From: Lysobacter sp.
GTDB lineage: Bacteria; Pseudomonadota; Gammaproteobacteria; Xanthomonadales; Xanthomonadaceae
Assembly (NCBI GenBank): GCA_030151365.1
Contig: JASLDW010000071.1
Location: 22,123-86,122, forward strand
Direction: 5' to 3'
DNA: 64,000 nt
The first letter of the stretch is position 1, and each line of letters starts with the position of its first letter. The notes beneath the pieces are model-generated. The model was not told the origin of the DNA. It worked only from the letters and a program-made list of their open reading frames with translations, and searched no databases. Made by a program: the position numbers and the translations under genes. Shown one piece after another: positions 17,187-27,503 of the stretch.

Positions 17187-18414
17187 GCGGTCCGAATTGC
17201 ACGCGTTCGCGGCGGATGCCGTAGCCGAACAGGCGCGCGGGAATGTGGCGGAAGGCGAGGAAGCGGCTGGCGAAGCGCAGCACGCCGGGTGTCGGCAGCA
17301 GGCCGCCCGGGGTGTCGTCGAGCAATGCCGCGATCAGGCGTCGCTGGACGATCCGCTGCACCGCCTGGATCGCCCGCGTCGGCCACAAACGGCGCTGTTG
17401 CACGCGTGGAAGTTGTGCATCGTCGACCGCGCCGTTTCCAGCCAGCATCGGGCCGAGCAGATTGGCGGTGGCGACCGCGTCCTGGATGGCGAGATTGATG
17501 CCGACGCCGCCGATCGGGGACATGGCGTGGGCGGCATCGCCGATGAACAGCAGGCCCGGAATGTTCCAGCGCTGCAGGCGATCGATGCGCACTTCCAGCG
17601 TCTTGACGTCGTTCCAGTCCTGCACGGCATCCATGCGCGTTGATTCGAACGGCAGCAACGGCGCAACCAGATCGCGGAACGTCCGCAACGGACGCGCTCG
17701 CAACACGGCATCGCTGCCCTTGCCGATCACGTAGGCGCATTGCCAATAGTCGTTGCGGTCGAGCATCACCAGCAGGCGTCCGCGTGCGGGGATGCCCTGG
17801 GTCTGGTCGGGGTCGCCGGCCTGTCGCGGCAGGCGGAACCACAGCACATCCATCGGCGAGCCGAAGGTTTCGACCGTGAGTCCGGCGGCGTCGCGCAGGG
17901 TCGAGCCGCGGCCATCGCAGGCGATCACCAGGTCGGCGGTGATGTCCAGTTCGCCATCGGGATCGCGCGCCTGCACGCCGCTGATGCGGCCCGAGTCGGT
18001 GCGAATCAGGCCGATCGCTTCCGTGCGCATGCGCAAGGAGAAATTCGGCCAGGCGCGGGCGGCACCTGCGAGGAGATCCAGGAAATCCCACTGCGGCGCC
18101 AGTGCCATGTAGTCGAATGGCCGCAGTCCGCGGAAATCGCCGAGTGCAAGCGTGCCTTCGGCGAAGCGTCCGGCGATGGTCTGTTCGCGCCGGTGCGGGA
18201 TGCGCAGGAAGGCGTCGAGCAGGCCGATCTGGCGCAGGATGTCGAGCGTCGACGGATGCACGGTGTCGCCGCGGAAATCGCGGAGGAAATCGGCGTGTTT
18301 TTCGAGCACGACGACATCGACGCCGCCGCGCGCCAGCAACAGACCGAGCATCATTCCCGCCGGTCCTCCGCCGGCGATGCAGCACCGCACCTTCATCCGG
18401 CGCGGCGCGTCCAT
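17179..18414 (-). CDS. FAD-dependent monooxygenase/oxidoreductase (PHBH/UbiH fold)
   Basis: 411 residues. The Rossmann motif CCIAGGGPAGMMLGLLLARGG near the N-terminus binds FAD; DLVIACDGRGSTLRDAAGL is the DG motif; GLLFIGDAAHAMSPIGGVGI is the GD motif contacting the FAD ribityl chain. This architecture belongs to flavin aromatic hydroxylases and related oxidoreductases; the substrate is not evident. The ATG at 18414 lies one base after the stop of the glutaredoxin-rhodanese gene; an internal ATG at 18396 is an alternative start. The two genes probably share a transcript. Confidence 0.85.
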   Translation of the reverse strand: MDAPRRMKVRCCIAGGGPAGMMLGLLLARGGVDVVVLEKHADFLRDFRGDTVHPSTLDILRQIGLLDAFLRIPHRREQTIAGRFAEGTLALGDFRGLRPFDYMALAPQWDFLDLLAGAARAWPNFSLRMRTEAIGLIRTDSGRISGVQARDPDGELDITADLVIACDGRGSTLRDAAGLTVETFGSPMDVLWFRLPRQAGDPDQTQGIPARGRLLVMLDRNDYWQCAYVIGKGSDAVLRARPLRTFRDLVAPLLPFESTRMDAVQDWNDVKTLEVRIDRLQRWNIPGLLFIGDAAHAMSPIGGVGINLAIQDAVATANLLGPMLAGNGAVDDAQLPRVQQRRLWPTRAIQAVQRIVQRRLIAALLDDTPGGLLPTPGVLRFASRFLAFRHIPARLFGYGIRRERVQFGPRG

Positions 18415-18415
18415 G

Positions 18416-19339
18416 TCAGTAGCGCGCGATCGCCGGGTCGGCGTCGGCCCAGGCGTCGATTCCGCCGCTGACGTTGTAGACCTCGCGGAAACCGAGGCCG
18501 CGGAAATGTCCCGCCGCCTGCGCGCTGCGTCCGCCGTGGTGGCAGAGGAAGGCGATCGCGCTGTCCTTGGGCAATGCAGAAAGTGCATCGATGCCGTCGT
18601 CGAGAGTGCGGAACGCGACCGGCGCCTTGGCGATCGCGCGTTCGTCCGCCGGGCGCACGTCGACCAGGATCAGCTGCCCGTTGCGCACGCGTTCGCCGGC
18701 TTCCGCAGGCGTGATCGCGCGAACGGCAGGTGCCGCCAGCGGATGTTCGACCACCAGGCCGCGGCCGCGATGATCGTCGACGAAATCGATGCGCAGGCCA
18801 TCGGCACGACGCGCGGACGCACCATCGAACTGGAAGCGCACGCCCTCGACTTCCGTCGCGATGCTGGCGGGGTCGGCCGGCGCCAGTTGCAGTTGCGCGC
18901 GGTGCTGCTTGTCGACCATGACGACGACGGCGAGTCCGGCGCCGGCATTGGCGATCGCGCCACGCAGCATGTCGAGCGCGGCGGTGCTCACCTCGATCGA
19001 GGGCGGAGTGCGATCCGGTTCCGGCAGGCCGAGCAGGCGCTGCAATTCGCCGCTGCCGGCCATCTGCACGATGATGTCGCTGCCGCCCAGCAGTTCGCCG
19101 CCGACGTACAGCTGCGGAATGGTCGGCCAGTCACCGTAGAGCTTGATGCCCTCGCGGATCTCGGGATCGGACAGCACGTCGACGTGCGCGTATTCGGCCC
19201 CCATGTCGTCGAGTGTGCCCACCGCCTTGGCCGAGAAGCCGCACTGCGGCGCCTGCGGAACGCCTTTCATGAACAGCACCACGCGATTGGAATCGAGCAG
19301 CGTCTGGATGCGGGCGCGGGTGGCGGGATCGAGCGACAT
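18416..19339 (-). CDS. grxD: CGFS monothiol glutaredoxin fused to an A-type-like middle and a rhodanese domain
   Basis: 307 residues in three parts. Residues 1-105 form a Grx4-type monothiol glutaredoxin with QCGFSAKAV (Cys33) and GDWPTIPQLYVGGELLGGSD. Residues about 113-200 look like an IscA/HesB A-type fold (begins IEVSTAALDMLRGAI, ends RIDFVDDHRGRGLVVEHP) but contain no cysteine. Residues about 205-307 form a rhodanese domain with active Cys266 in CHHGGRSAQ. CGFS glutaredoxins carry [2Fe-2S] clusters; a fused sulfurtransferase suggests linked sulfur and cluster handling. Known relatives in Xanthomonadaceae carry the glutaredoxin-rhodanese fusion; the middle assignment is my inference. Its transcript probably continues into the FAD enzyme. 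Confidence 0.88.
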   Translation of the reverse strand: MSLDPATRARIQTLLDSNRVVLFMKGVPQAPQCGFSAKAVGTLDDMGAEYAHVDVLSDPEIREGIKLYGDWPTIPQLYVGGELLGGSDIIVQMAGSGELQRLLGLPEPDRTPPSIEVSTAALDMLRGAIANAGAGLAVVVMVDKQHRAQLQLAPADPASIATEVEGVRFQFDGASARRADGLRIDFVDDHRGRGLVVEHPLAAPAVRAITPAEAGERVRNGQLILVDVRPADERAIAKAPVAFRTLDDGIDALSALPKDSAIAFLCHHGGRSAQAAGHFRGLGFREVYNVSGGIDAWADADPAIARY

Positions 19340-19410
19340 GGCGGGTATTCCGGGAAACGATGCGCCATTGTACCGAGGGGGTGATGGTGGCAGCGTGCGA
19401 TCATTCCCGC

Positions 19411-20208
19411 ATGGAAGACCTGCATTCACGCCTGATTCCGCGCCATCCCCATCGCTGGTGGGCATGGCTGGCCGTGTCGCAGCTGCTGGTCGCGGGGCTG
19501 TGGTGGCGCTTCGGCTGGAAGGTCGGACTGCCGTGCATGGTCGCCAGCCATGTGCCGTTCTGGTGGGGCGTGCTGATGCCGCGTTCGCGCTTCTACTCGC
19601 CCTGCTTGTCGCGATTGCCGACACAGGGGCGCATGGTCTGGTTGACCATCGATGACGGTCCGTCGGACGAGACGGTCGAAATGCTCGATCTGCTCGATGC
19701 CCATGCTGCGAAAGCGACTTTCTTCGTGGTCGGCGAGCGCGCCGCCGCGCATCCGGAGCTGATCCGCGAAATCCTGCGTCGCGGCCACGGCATCGGCAAC
19801 CACAGCGCCAGTCATCCCGCCGCGCTGTTCTGGGCACTGGGGCCAACGCGGATGCGCGCGGAAATCACCCGCTGCCAGGACGTCCTGCGTGCGATCACCG
19901 GCACCGCGCCGATCTGGTTCCGTGCGGTGGTCGGCATGGCCAATCCCTTCGCCGCCGCGCCGATGCGCGATCTCGGCCTCGCCCGCGTGGCGTGGACTGC
20001 GCGTGGCTACGACGGCGTTGCCGGCGACGTGGCGAGCGTGGTCGCACGCATCGAACGCGATCTCGAGCCAGGCGCGATCGTGTTGCTGCACGAAGGCGCG
20101 GCGCATGGCCACAACATCGACATCCTGCGCGGCGTGCTGGCGAAACTCGATGCCGCGGGATTGCGTGCGGCATTGCCGGAGCGAATCACCCCGGACGGCG
20201 TGCGCTGA
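19411..20208 (+). CDS. Polysaccharide deacetylase (NodB/CE4 family), membrane-anchored
   Basis: 265 residues. An N-terminal hydrophobic segment (about 18-55, Trp-rich) anchors it to the inner membrane. The NodB domain follows: VWLTIDDGPSDE with Asp81/Asp82, the zinc histidines in GNHSASHP, a WFRAVVGMANP segment in place of the usual RPPxG motif, and IVLLHEGAAHGHN near the end. It should remove N- or O-acetyl groups from a surface glycan. The Asp pair and HxxxH ligands are intact. No clear ribosome site precedes the ATG. Its 3' end overlaps the convergent methyltransferase gene by 23 bases. Confidence 0.85.
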   Translation: MEDLHSRLIPRHPHRWWAWLAVSQLLVAGLWWRFGWKVGLPCMVASHVPFWWGVLMPRSRFYSPCLSRLPTQGRMVWLTIDDGPSDETVEMLDLLDAHAAKATFFVVGERAAAHPELIREILRRGHGIGNHSASHPAALFWALGPTRMRAEITRCQDVLRAITGTAPIWFRAVVGMANPFAAAPMRDLGLARVAWTARGYDGVAGDVASVVARIERDLEPGAIVLLHEGAAHGHNIDILRGVLAKLDAAGLRAALPERITPDGVR

Positions 20209-20863
20209 CCAGCCAGTTGTTGAACAGGTTGCGGCCGAGATGCGGTTGCCACTCCACCTCAAGCCCGGCCGATTCCAGCAGTTCGGTCAACACTTCGCGG
20301 CGCGGATAGCGTTGCGGCGCGCTGCGCATCCAGCCGATGCGGTGGCCGATGCGGTCGGTCACATCGGTGATGCGGCTGCGCGCGCTCCTGTCTTCAAGTC
20401 CGGTGCGGATCACCAGCTGCGCGCCCGGGACCAGGCAGGCGATGGCGCCGGACACCACGTTCGACTGCAGCGGTTCCGGTAAGTACTGCAGCATGTCGAG
20501 GATGGATACCGAACCACGATGCGCAGGCACGCCCAGCGACAGGTCCGCGGTCCCGAAGGCGACGTCATGCAGATGCCGGCGCGCCGCGGCACCGCGGGCG
20601 CGGGCGATTTTCGCCGCATCGAAATCGACGCCCATGTAAGGCTGCGTGGCACCGGCGTTGCGCAGTACGTGGGCGAGCAGGCCGATGCCGCAGCCGAGGT
20701 CGAGCAACGGATGCGGATCATCGCGCAGCAAGGGCAACACGCCGGGATAAAGGGGGTCGTGGGCGAGTTTCCAGCGTGCGTAGTGGGAATGCCAGCGATC
20801 GAACGGGCGTTCCGGTGTCAGGAATGCGCGCGAGATGGCGATGGAATCGATGAGTGCGCTCAT
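20186..20863 (-). CDS. Class I SAM-dependent methyltransferase
   Basis: 225 residues with the SAM-binding motif LLDLGCGIGLLAHVLRNAG and GVDFDAAKIARARG. Motif IV-like text is SVSILDMLQYLPEP. An aromatic, basic N-terminus (DRWHSHYARWKLAHDP) may hold the acceptor. The substrate is unknown. The ATG overlaps the stop of the SGNH hydrolase gene by four bases, and that gene in turn overlaps the aminotransferase gene, so the three form one tightly coupled operon transcribed leftwards. A lipid or small-molecule acceptor would fit, but that is a guess. Confidence 0.8.
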   Translation of the reverse strand: MSALIDSIAISRAFLTPERPFDRWHSHYARWKLAHDPLYPGVLPLLRDDPHPLLDLGCGIGLLAHVLRNAGATQPYMGVDFDAAKIARARGAAARRHLHDVAFGTADLSLGVPAHRGSVSILDMLQYLPEPLQSNVVSGAIACLVPGAQLVIRTGLEDRSARSRITDVTDRIGHRIGWMRSAPQRYPRREVLTELLESAGLEVEWQPHLGRNLFNNWLVSARRPG

Positions 20864-21474
20864 TCCGCCCGCAGGCATTCGCGCGCGGCCGGCAGCGCCA
20901 GCCCGGTCCACAATCCGTACATCGCCGCCGACGGATGCAATGCGTCTTCGCTCAACATGGCTTCTTCTCTACCATGCCTGCGGGAAACGGATGTTATGTC
21001 GACGTAACGAACGCCGCGTTCGTCGCACCGCGCATGTGCGACTGCATTGAACGCATCGATCTCCGCGGCGATCGTTTGCGGATCGCGACCCGAGCTCGTC
21101 GCGAATGGCGTCACGCCCCAATCCGGAATCGACAGCACCAGTACGCGCGATGCGCGTCCGCCGGTACAGGCAATCGCGCGATCGAGCAGGATGCGGAATT
21201 CGTCGCGGTAATCGTCGAGGCCGAGGCCGCGGTACTGGTTGTTGACGCCGATCAGCAGGGTGACGAATCCCCAGCCATTGCCGAGCGGTTCGGCGGCATC
21301 GATGGCCGCCGCGAGTTCGCCGGTGGTCCAGCCGGTGGTGGCGATGATGCGCGGATCCGCGATCGCGAAGCCTTCGCGTCGCAAGGCTTCGGCCAGTTGC
21401 ACCGGCCAGCGTCCCTGCTTCGCGACGCCCTCGCCGATGGTGTAACTGTCGCCGAGGGCCAGGTAGCCGTTCAC
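20860..21474 (-). CDS. SGNH/GDSL family hydrolase
   Basis: 204 residues. Block I is YLALGDSYTIGEG with the nucleophile Ser10; the Gly block is in TTGWTTGELAA; block III is LLIGVNNQYRG; block V is SEDALHPSAAMY with the Asp and His. This is a full catalytic set for an esterase or lipase of the GDSL fold. There is no signal peptide, so it is probably cytosolic. The GTG start at 21474 overlaps the aminotransferase stop (GTGA). Substrate unknown. Confidence 0.85.
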   Translation of the reverse strand: MNGYLALGDSYTIGEGVAKQGRWPVQLAEALRREGFAIADPRIIATTGWTTGELAAAIDAAEPLGNGWGFVTLLIGVNNQYRGLGLDDYRDEFRILLDRAIACTGGRASRVLVLSIPDWGVTPFATSSGRDPQTIAAEIDAFNAVAHARCDERGVRYVDITSVSRRHGREEAMLSEDALHPSAAMYGLWTGLALPAARECLRAE

Positions 21475-22691
21475 GCCGCCAGTGCCGCGCGCCGCGACAG
21501 CACGCGGTCGATGCGGCCGAACACCTCGCGCAGCACGTCGGGTTGCGGCAGCAGGGTGACGCGGAAATGGTTGCGATAGGGCACGTTGAAGCTCGAACCT
21601 GGCACGATCAGCACGTCCTCGGTTTCCAGCAATTCCAGCGCGAAGGCGTGATCGTCGAAGCCATGCGCGGCCGGGCCGACCACCGCCGGGAAGCCGTAGA
21701 GCGCGCCCTGCGGCGCCACCAGCTGCAGGTGCGGACTGGCGTTGCAGCTTTCGATCAAGGCACGGCGGGTTTCGTACAGGCGTCCGCCCGCACTGCACAG
21801 CGGCGAGATGGTGTCCTGGCCGTGGAGCGCGGCGTCGATGGCGAACTGTCCCGGCACGTTGGCGCACAGGCGCAGCGCGCCGAGCAGGTCCATCGCGGCG
21901 TGGTAATCGCGCATCTTCTCGCGATCGCCCGACAGCACCGCCCAGCCGACGCGCCAGCCGCAGGCGCGATGCACTTTCGACAAGCCTCCGAACGACACGC
22001 AGGGCACGTCGCCGGCGAGCGGCGCCAGCGGCTGGAAGGTCGCGCCGTCGTAGAGGATGTGGTCGTAGATCTCGTCGGCCATCAACAGCAGGCCGTGGCG
22101 TTCGGCGATCGCGACGATGCGCGCGATCAGTTCCGGCGGATAGTTGGCGCCGGTCGGGTTGTTGGGATTGATCAGCACGATCGCGCGGGTGCGCGACGAC
22201 ACCAGCTGCTCGATTTCGTCGGGATCGGGCAGGAAACCGTTTTCCGGCAGGCACTGGTAATAGACCGGGCGACCGTCGTTGAGGATGGTCGCGGCGCTCC
22301 ACAGCGGATAGTCTGGCGAGGGCAGCAGCACTTCGTCGCCGGGATTGAGCAGCGCGCGCAGCGAGATGTCGATCAGTTCGCTGACGCCATTGCCGATGAA
22401 GACGCGATCGGCGCCGGCACCCGGCGTTCCCCGGGCGACATGGTGCGCGGCGATGGCTTCGCGCGCTTCCGGCAGGCCCTGTTGGTGGGTGTAGGGATCG
22501 GTCTGGGCGATGCGGCCGGCGATGGCCTGCTGCAGGTGTTCCGGCGCGCGGAAGCCGAAGGCGCCGGGATTGCCGATGTTGAGCTTGATCAGGCTGCGAC
22601 CCTGGGATTCCAGGTCGCGGGCGCGGCGGGCCAGTTCGCCGCGGATTTCATAGCGCACTTCCGAGAGGCGCTGGCGGGTGGAAAGCGACAT
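21471..22691 (-). CDS. Pyridoxal-phosphate aminotransferase, alanine transaminase (AlaA)-like
   Basis: 406 residues, fold type I, class I/II aminotransferase. Motifs are KLNIGNPGAFGF near the N-terminus, VLLPSPDYPLWSAA, INPNNPTGANYP, MADEIYDH and FGGLSKVHRACGWRVGW with the PLP-binding Lys. The pattern resembles the AlaA-type glutamate-pyruvate aminotransferases. It heads the three-gene operon with the SGNH hydrolase and methyltransferase. Its start region is divergent from rsgA. Precise amino-acid specificity cannot be read from sequence. Confidence 0.87.
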   Translation of the reverse strand: MSLSTRQRLSEVRYEIRGELARRARDLESQGRSLIKLNIGNPGAFGFRAPEHLQQAIAGRIAQTDPYTHQQGLPEAREAIAAHHVARGTPGAGADRVFIGNGVSELIDISLRALLNPGDEVLLPSPDYPLWSAATILNDGRPVYYQCLPENGFLPDPDEIEQLVSSRTRAIVLINPNNPTGANYPPELIARIVAIAERHGLLLMADEIYDHILYDGATFQPLAPLAGDVPCVSFGGLSKVHRACGWRVGWAVLSGDREKMRDYHAAMDLLGALRLCANVPGQFAIDAALHGQDTISPLCSAGGRLYETRRALIESCNASPHLQLVAPQGALYGFPAVVGPAAHGFDDHAFALELLETEDVLIVPGSSFNVPYRNHFRVTLLPQPDVLREVFGRIDRVLSRRAALAA

Positions 22692-22754
22692 CTACACACA
22701 CGATTGGGGGCACGAATCCTTGCAGATTAGCGGAAATCCCGCGACGGGGGCGGC

Positions 22755-22760
22755 TAGAAT
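22755..22760 (+). promoter_or_regulatory. -10 element TAGAAT before rsgA
   Basis: GGCTAGAAT ends at 22760. Adding the usual 7 bases puts transcription start at 22767, the first base of an ATG that opens an 8-codon ORF. No convincing -35 hexamer is seen. The same CTAGA(A/C)T block precedes maeB, aceE and the ABC exporter operon. Confidence 0.45.
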
Positions 22761-22766
22761 CGCCCC

Positions 22767-22793
22767 ATGACCCCGACTTGCCGCCACGCTTGA
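22767..22793 (+). CDS. Possible leaderless 8-codon upstream ORF of rsgA
   Basis: ATG at 22767 reads MTPTCRHA and stops with TGA at 22791-22793. That stop overlaps a TTG at 22790 (TTGA) that is in frame with rsgA. The predicted transcription start coincides with this ATG. The ORF could bring ribosomes to the rsgA TTG by termination-reinitiation. It is short enough to be chance. Confidence 0.3.
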   Translation: MTPTCRHA

Positions 22794-23869
22794 ACTCCGC
22801 AGCCGCTCTGCAGGCCATTGGCTGGCCCTTGCAGCCGGGCCCGGAGTGGCTGGACCTGCTGGCGCGTCACCCCGAAGCGCGGCCGGCGCGGATCGTGGAG
22901 CAGCATCGCAGCGGTTACCGCCTGGTGGATGCGCCGGAATCCGAGTCGTTTCCCGCGGAATCGCCGCCGGAATGGCAGCGCAACCTGAAGGATCCGTTGC
23001 AACGTGCCGGGGTCGGCGACTGGGTGCTGGTCGCGGGCGGGCAGATCATCGCCTTGCTGCCGCGGCGGACCACGTTGAAACGAGGCGCCGCCGGCGAGCA
23101 TTACAAGCAGCAGTTGATCGCCGCCAATATCGATACCGCCTTCGTGGTGACCGGACTCGATGCCGATTTCAATCCGCGCCGGATCGAGCGCTACCTGGTG
23201 CTGGTGCAGGGTGGCGGCATCGAAGCCGTGGTCGTGCTGACCAAGGCCGACAAGGGCGGCGATGTCGAGGCCGCGCTGGCGTCATTGCAGGCGATCCGCG
23301 ACGAAGGCGTCGCCGTGCACGCGGTGAACGCCAAGGATGCGGAATCGGTCGCCGCGTTGTCGCCGTGGCTGCAGCCGGGGCAGACGGTGGTCTTGGTCGG
23401 ATCGAGCGGCGCCGGCAAGTCGACCATCACCAATACCCTGCTCGGCAACGAACGGATGAAGACCGGCGAGGTGCGCGCCAGCGATTCGCGCGGTCGCCAC
23501 ACCACGACGCATCGCGCGCTGCTGCCGCTGCCGTCGGGCGCCTGCCTGATCGACACGCCGGGCATGCGCGAACTCAAGCCGACCGGCGAGGAGAAGCCCG
23601 ATCGTTCGGTGTTCGCCGATATCGATGCGTTGGCGGAACAATGCCGCTTCCGCGACTGCAAGCACGAGCGCGAGCCGGGCTGTGCGGTGCGCGCGGCGAT
23701 CGAAGCGGGTACCCTCGATCCCGACCGCGTCGCCAACTGGCGCAAACTGATGGATGAAGTCGAGGCGGCTGCAGAAACGCTGGAAAGCCGCCAGTCGAAG
23801 AAATCCGAGGAAAAGCGCACGACGCGCGCCCTCAACAAGTGGCTGGACAAGAAGCGTGGCGGACATTGA
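22778..23869 (+). CDS. rsgA: Ribosome small-subunit-dependent GTPase RsgA
   Basis: 363 residues. It is a circularly permuted GTPase that checks and matures the 30S subunit in the cytosol. An OB domain (to about 95) is followed by the permuted G motifs: VVVLTKADKGG (G4), VLVGSSGAGKSTITNTLLG (G1) and LIDTPGMRE (G3). The C-terminal zinc finger is in CRFRDCKHEREPGCAVRAA. No ATG is available in frame; starts are TTG at 22778 or TTG at 22790. The 3' end overlaps the MATCAP-like gene by 14 bases. Confidence 0.93.
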   Translation: MPPRLNSAAALQAIGWPLQPGPEWLDLLARHPEARPARIVEQHRSGYRLVDAPESESFPAESPPEWQRNLKDPLQRAGVGDWVLVAGGQIIALLPRRTTLKRGAAGEHYKQQLIAANIDTAFVVTGLDADFNPRRIERYLVLVQGGGIEAVVVLTKADKGGDVEAALASLQAIRDEGVAVHAVNAKDAESVAALSPWLQPGQTVVLVGSSGAGKSTITNTLLGNERMKTGEVRASDSRGRHTTTHRALLPLPSGACLIDTPGMRELKPTGEEKPDRSVFADIDALAEQCRFRDCKHEREPGCAVRAAIEAGTLDPDRVANWRKLMDEVEAAAETLESRQSKKSEEKRTTRALNKWLDKKRGGH

Positions 23870-25124
23870 GCTGACGCCGGAACAACAGCGTTACGCCGCG
23901 CTCGACGCGCGACTGGTGCAGGCCGCGAAAGGCCTGCGCCTGCTCAACATGGTGAGTTGGCCGGCCAGCCTGCAGCAGCCCTATCTGGAAGCGTGGGCGG
24001 CGGGACGCAAGCTCAATCCCGAGGTCGCCTATCCACGGCACGATTTCAGCGATGTCCGCCGCGAGCTGGAAGCGATCGCCGCCGAATCCGAACCCGGCCA
24101 TCCGCTTGGCGACTACCTGATCGAAAGCGCGCACAGCTGGTCGCTGGCGGCGGAATTGCTGGAAAACCTCGGCACCGCGCGCGTCAGCGAAATTTCCCAA
24201 AAGTTGTTCGGCCGCCCCGACGAGAAACTGCCCGGCGACGGTCCCAGCACGGTGGAAGCCGCGCAGCACTTCATCGGCATCGCCAGCGAACTCGACCGCG
24301 GATTGCTGTCGCCTGCGGAAACGGTGCCGATTTCCGCCACCGCGCTGGCGCTGCAACTGCAGAACGACCTCGACGACTTCTTCGATGGCCGCGTCATTGG
24401 CGTCGAACTCGATCCCCAGCTGATCGCCAAGGCCGCGGCGGCGGCGACCCGCATCCGCCTGCGCACCAGCGCCACCTTCAGCGACTATGACCGCGCGCAA
24501 CTGTTGCAGCACGAAGCCTTCGTCCATTCGCTGACCGCGCTCAACGGCCGCGAGCAGCCGGTGTTGAAGAGCCTGGAACTGTCGTCGCCGCGCGTGACCG
24601 CGACCCAGGAAGGACTGGCCACCTTCGCCGAACAGATCACCGGCAGCACCGACATCGAGCGCATGAAGCGCGTCAGCCTGCGCATCGAGGCAGTGGCGAT
24701 GGCGCTGGGCGGCGCCGATTTCGTCCAGGTCTTCCAGTACTTCATCGATGCCGGACAGGACCTGCAGGAGAGCTTCGCCTCGGCGCAACGGGTGTTCCGT
24801 GGCGTGCCGACCACCGGCGGCATGGCCTTCACCAAGGACACCGTCTACCTGCGCGGACTGGTGGCGGTGCACACCTTCTTCCGTTGGTCGCTGCGCCAGG
24901 ATCGCCTGAAGCTGTGTCGCCTGCTGTTCGCCGGCAAGATGACCCTGCAGGACATCCAGCGCTTCGAGCCGCTGTTCGCCGACGGCACCCTGGCGCCGCC
25001 TCGCTGGTTGCCGCGCTGGGTGGCCCGCGCCAACGGCCTGGCGGGGATGCTGGCGTTCTCGCTGTTCGCCAATCGCATCCACCTCGACCAGATTGCGGAT
25101 CGCTTCGATCTTGCGGATTTCTAG
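23856..25124 (+). CDS. DUF1704 / MATCAP-like putative zinc metallopeptidase (QEGLA family)
   Basis: 422 residues with a GTG start overlapping the rsgA 3' end. The fold signature is HEAFVH (His219, Glu220, His224) in LLQHEAFVHSLTALNG, plus the QEGLA motif at 251-255 whose Glu can be the third metal ligand. This HExxxH plus E set is that of the DUF1704 family, which includes the eukaryotic tubulin carboxypeptidase MATCAP. In bacteria it was named flavohemoglobin expression-modulating QEGLA motif protein. The bacterial substrate is unknown. Coupling to rsgA may hint at a protein-maturation role, but this is speculative. Confidence 0.87.
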   Translation: MADIELTPEQQRYAALDARLVQAAKGLRLLNMVSWPASLQQPYLEAWAAGRKLNPEVAYPRHDFSDVRRELEAIAAESEPGHPLGDYLIESAHSWSLAAELLENLGTARVSEISQKLFGRPDEKLPGDGPSTVEAAQHFIGIASELDRGLLSPAETVPISATALALQLQNDLDDFFDGRVIGVELDPQLIAKAAAAATRIRLRTSATFSDYDRAQLLQHEAFVHSLTALNGREQPVLKSLELSSPRVTATQEGLATFAEQITGSTDIERMKRVSLRIEAVAMALGGADFVQVFQYFIDAGQDLQESFASAQRVFRGVPTTGGMAFTKDTVYLRGLVAVHTFFRWSLRQDRLKLCRLLFAGKMTLQDIQRFEPLFADGTLAPPRWLPRWVARANGLAGMLAFSLFANRIHLDQIADRFDLADF

Positions 25125-25165
25125 GCCCGGCTGCGTCCATGCGTCGGCGTGTGGCCTGCCCGCGC

Positions 25166-25171
25166 TAGAAT
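25166..25171 (+). promoter_or_regulatory. -10 element TAGAAT before maeB
   Basis: GCGCTAGAAT ends at 25171, which would give a leader of about 23 bases before the maeB ATG. No -35 match is obvious. The block is shared with the rsgA, aceE and ABC exporter upstream regions. Confidence 0.45.
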
Positions 25172-25200
25172 GGCAAGGACATACGACTGATCCCAACACG

Positions 25201-27498
<2,298 letters not shown>

Positions 27499-27503
27499 GC
27501 GCA

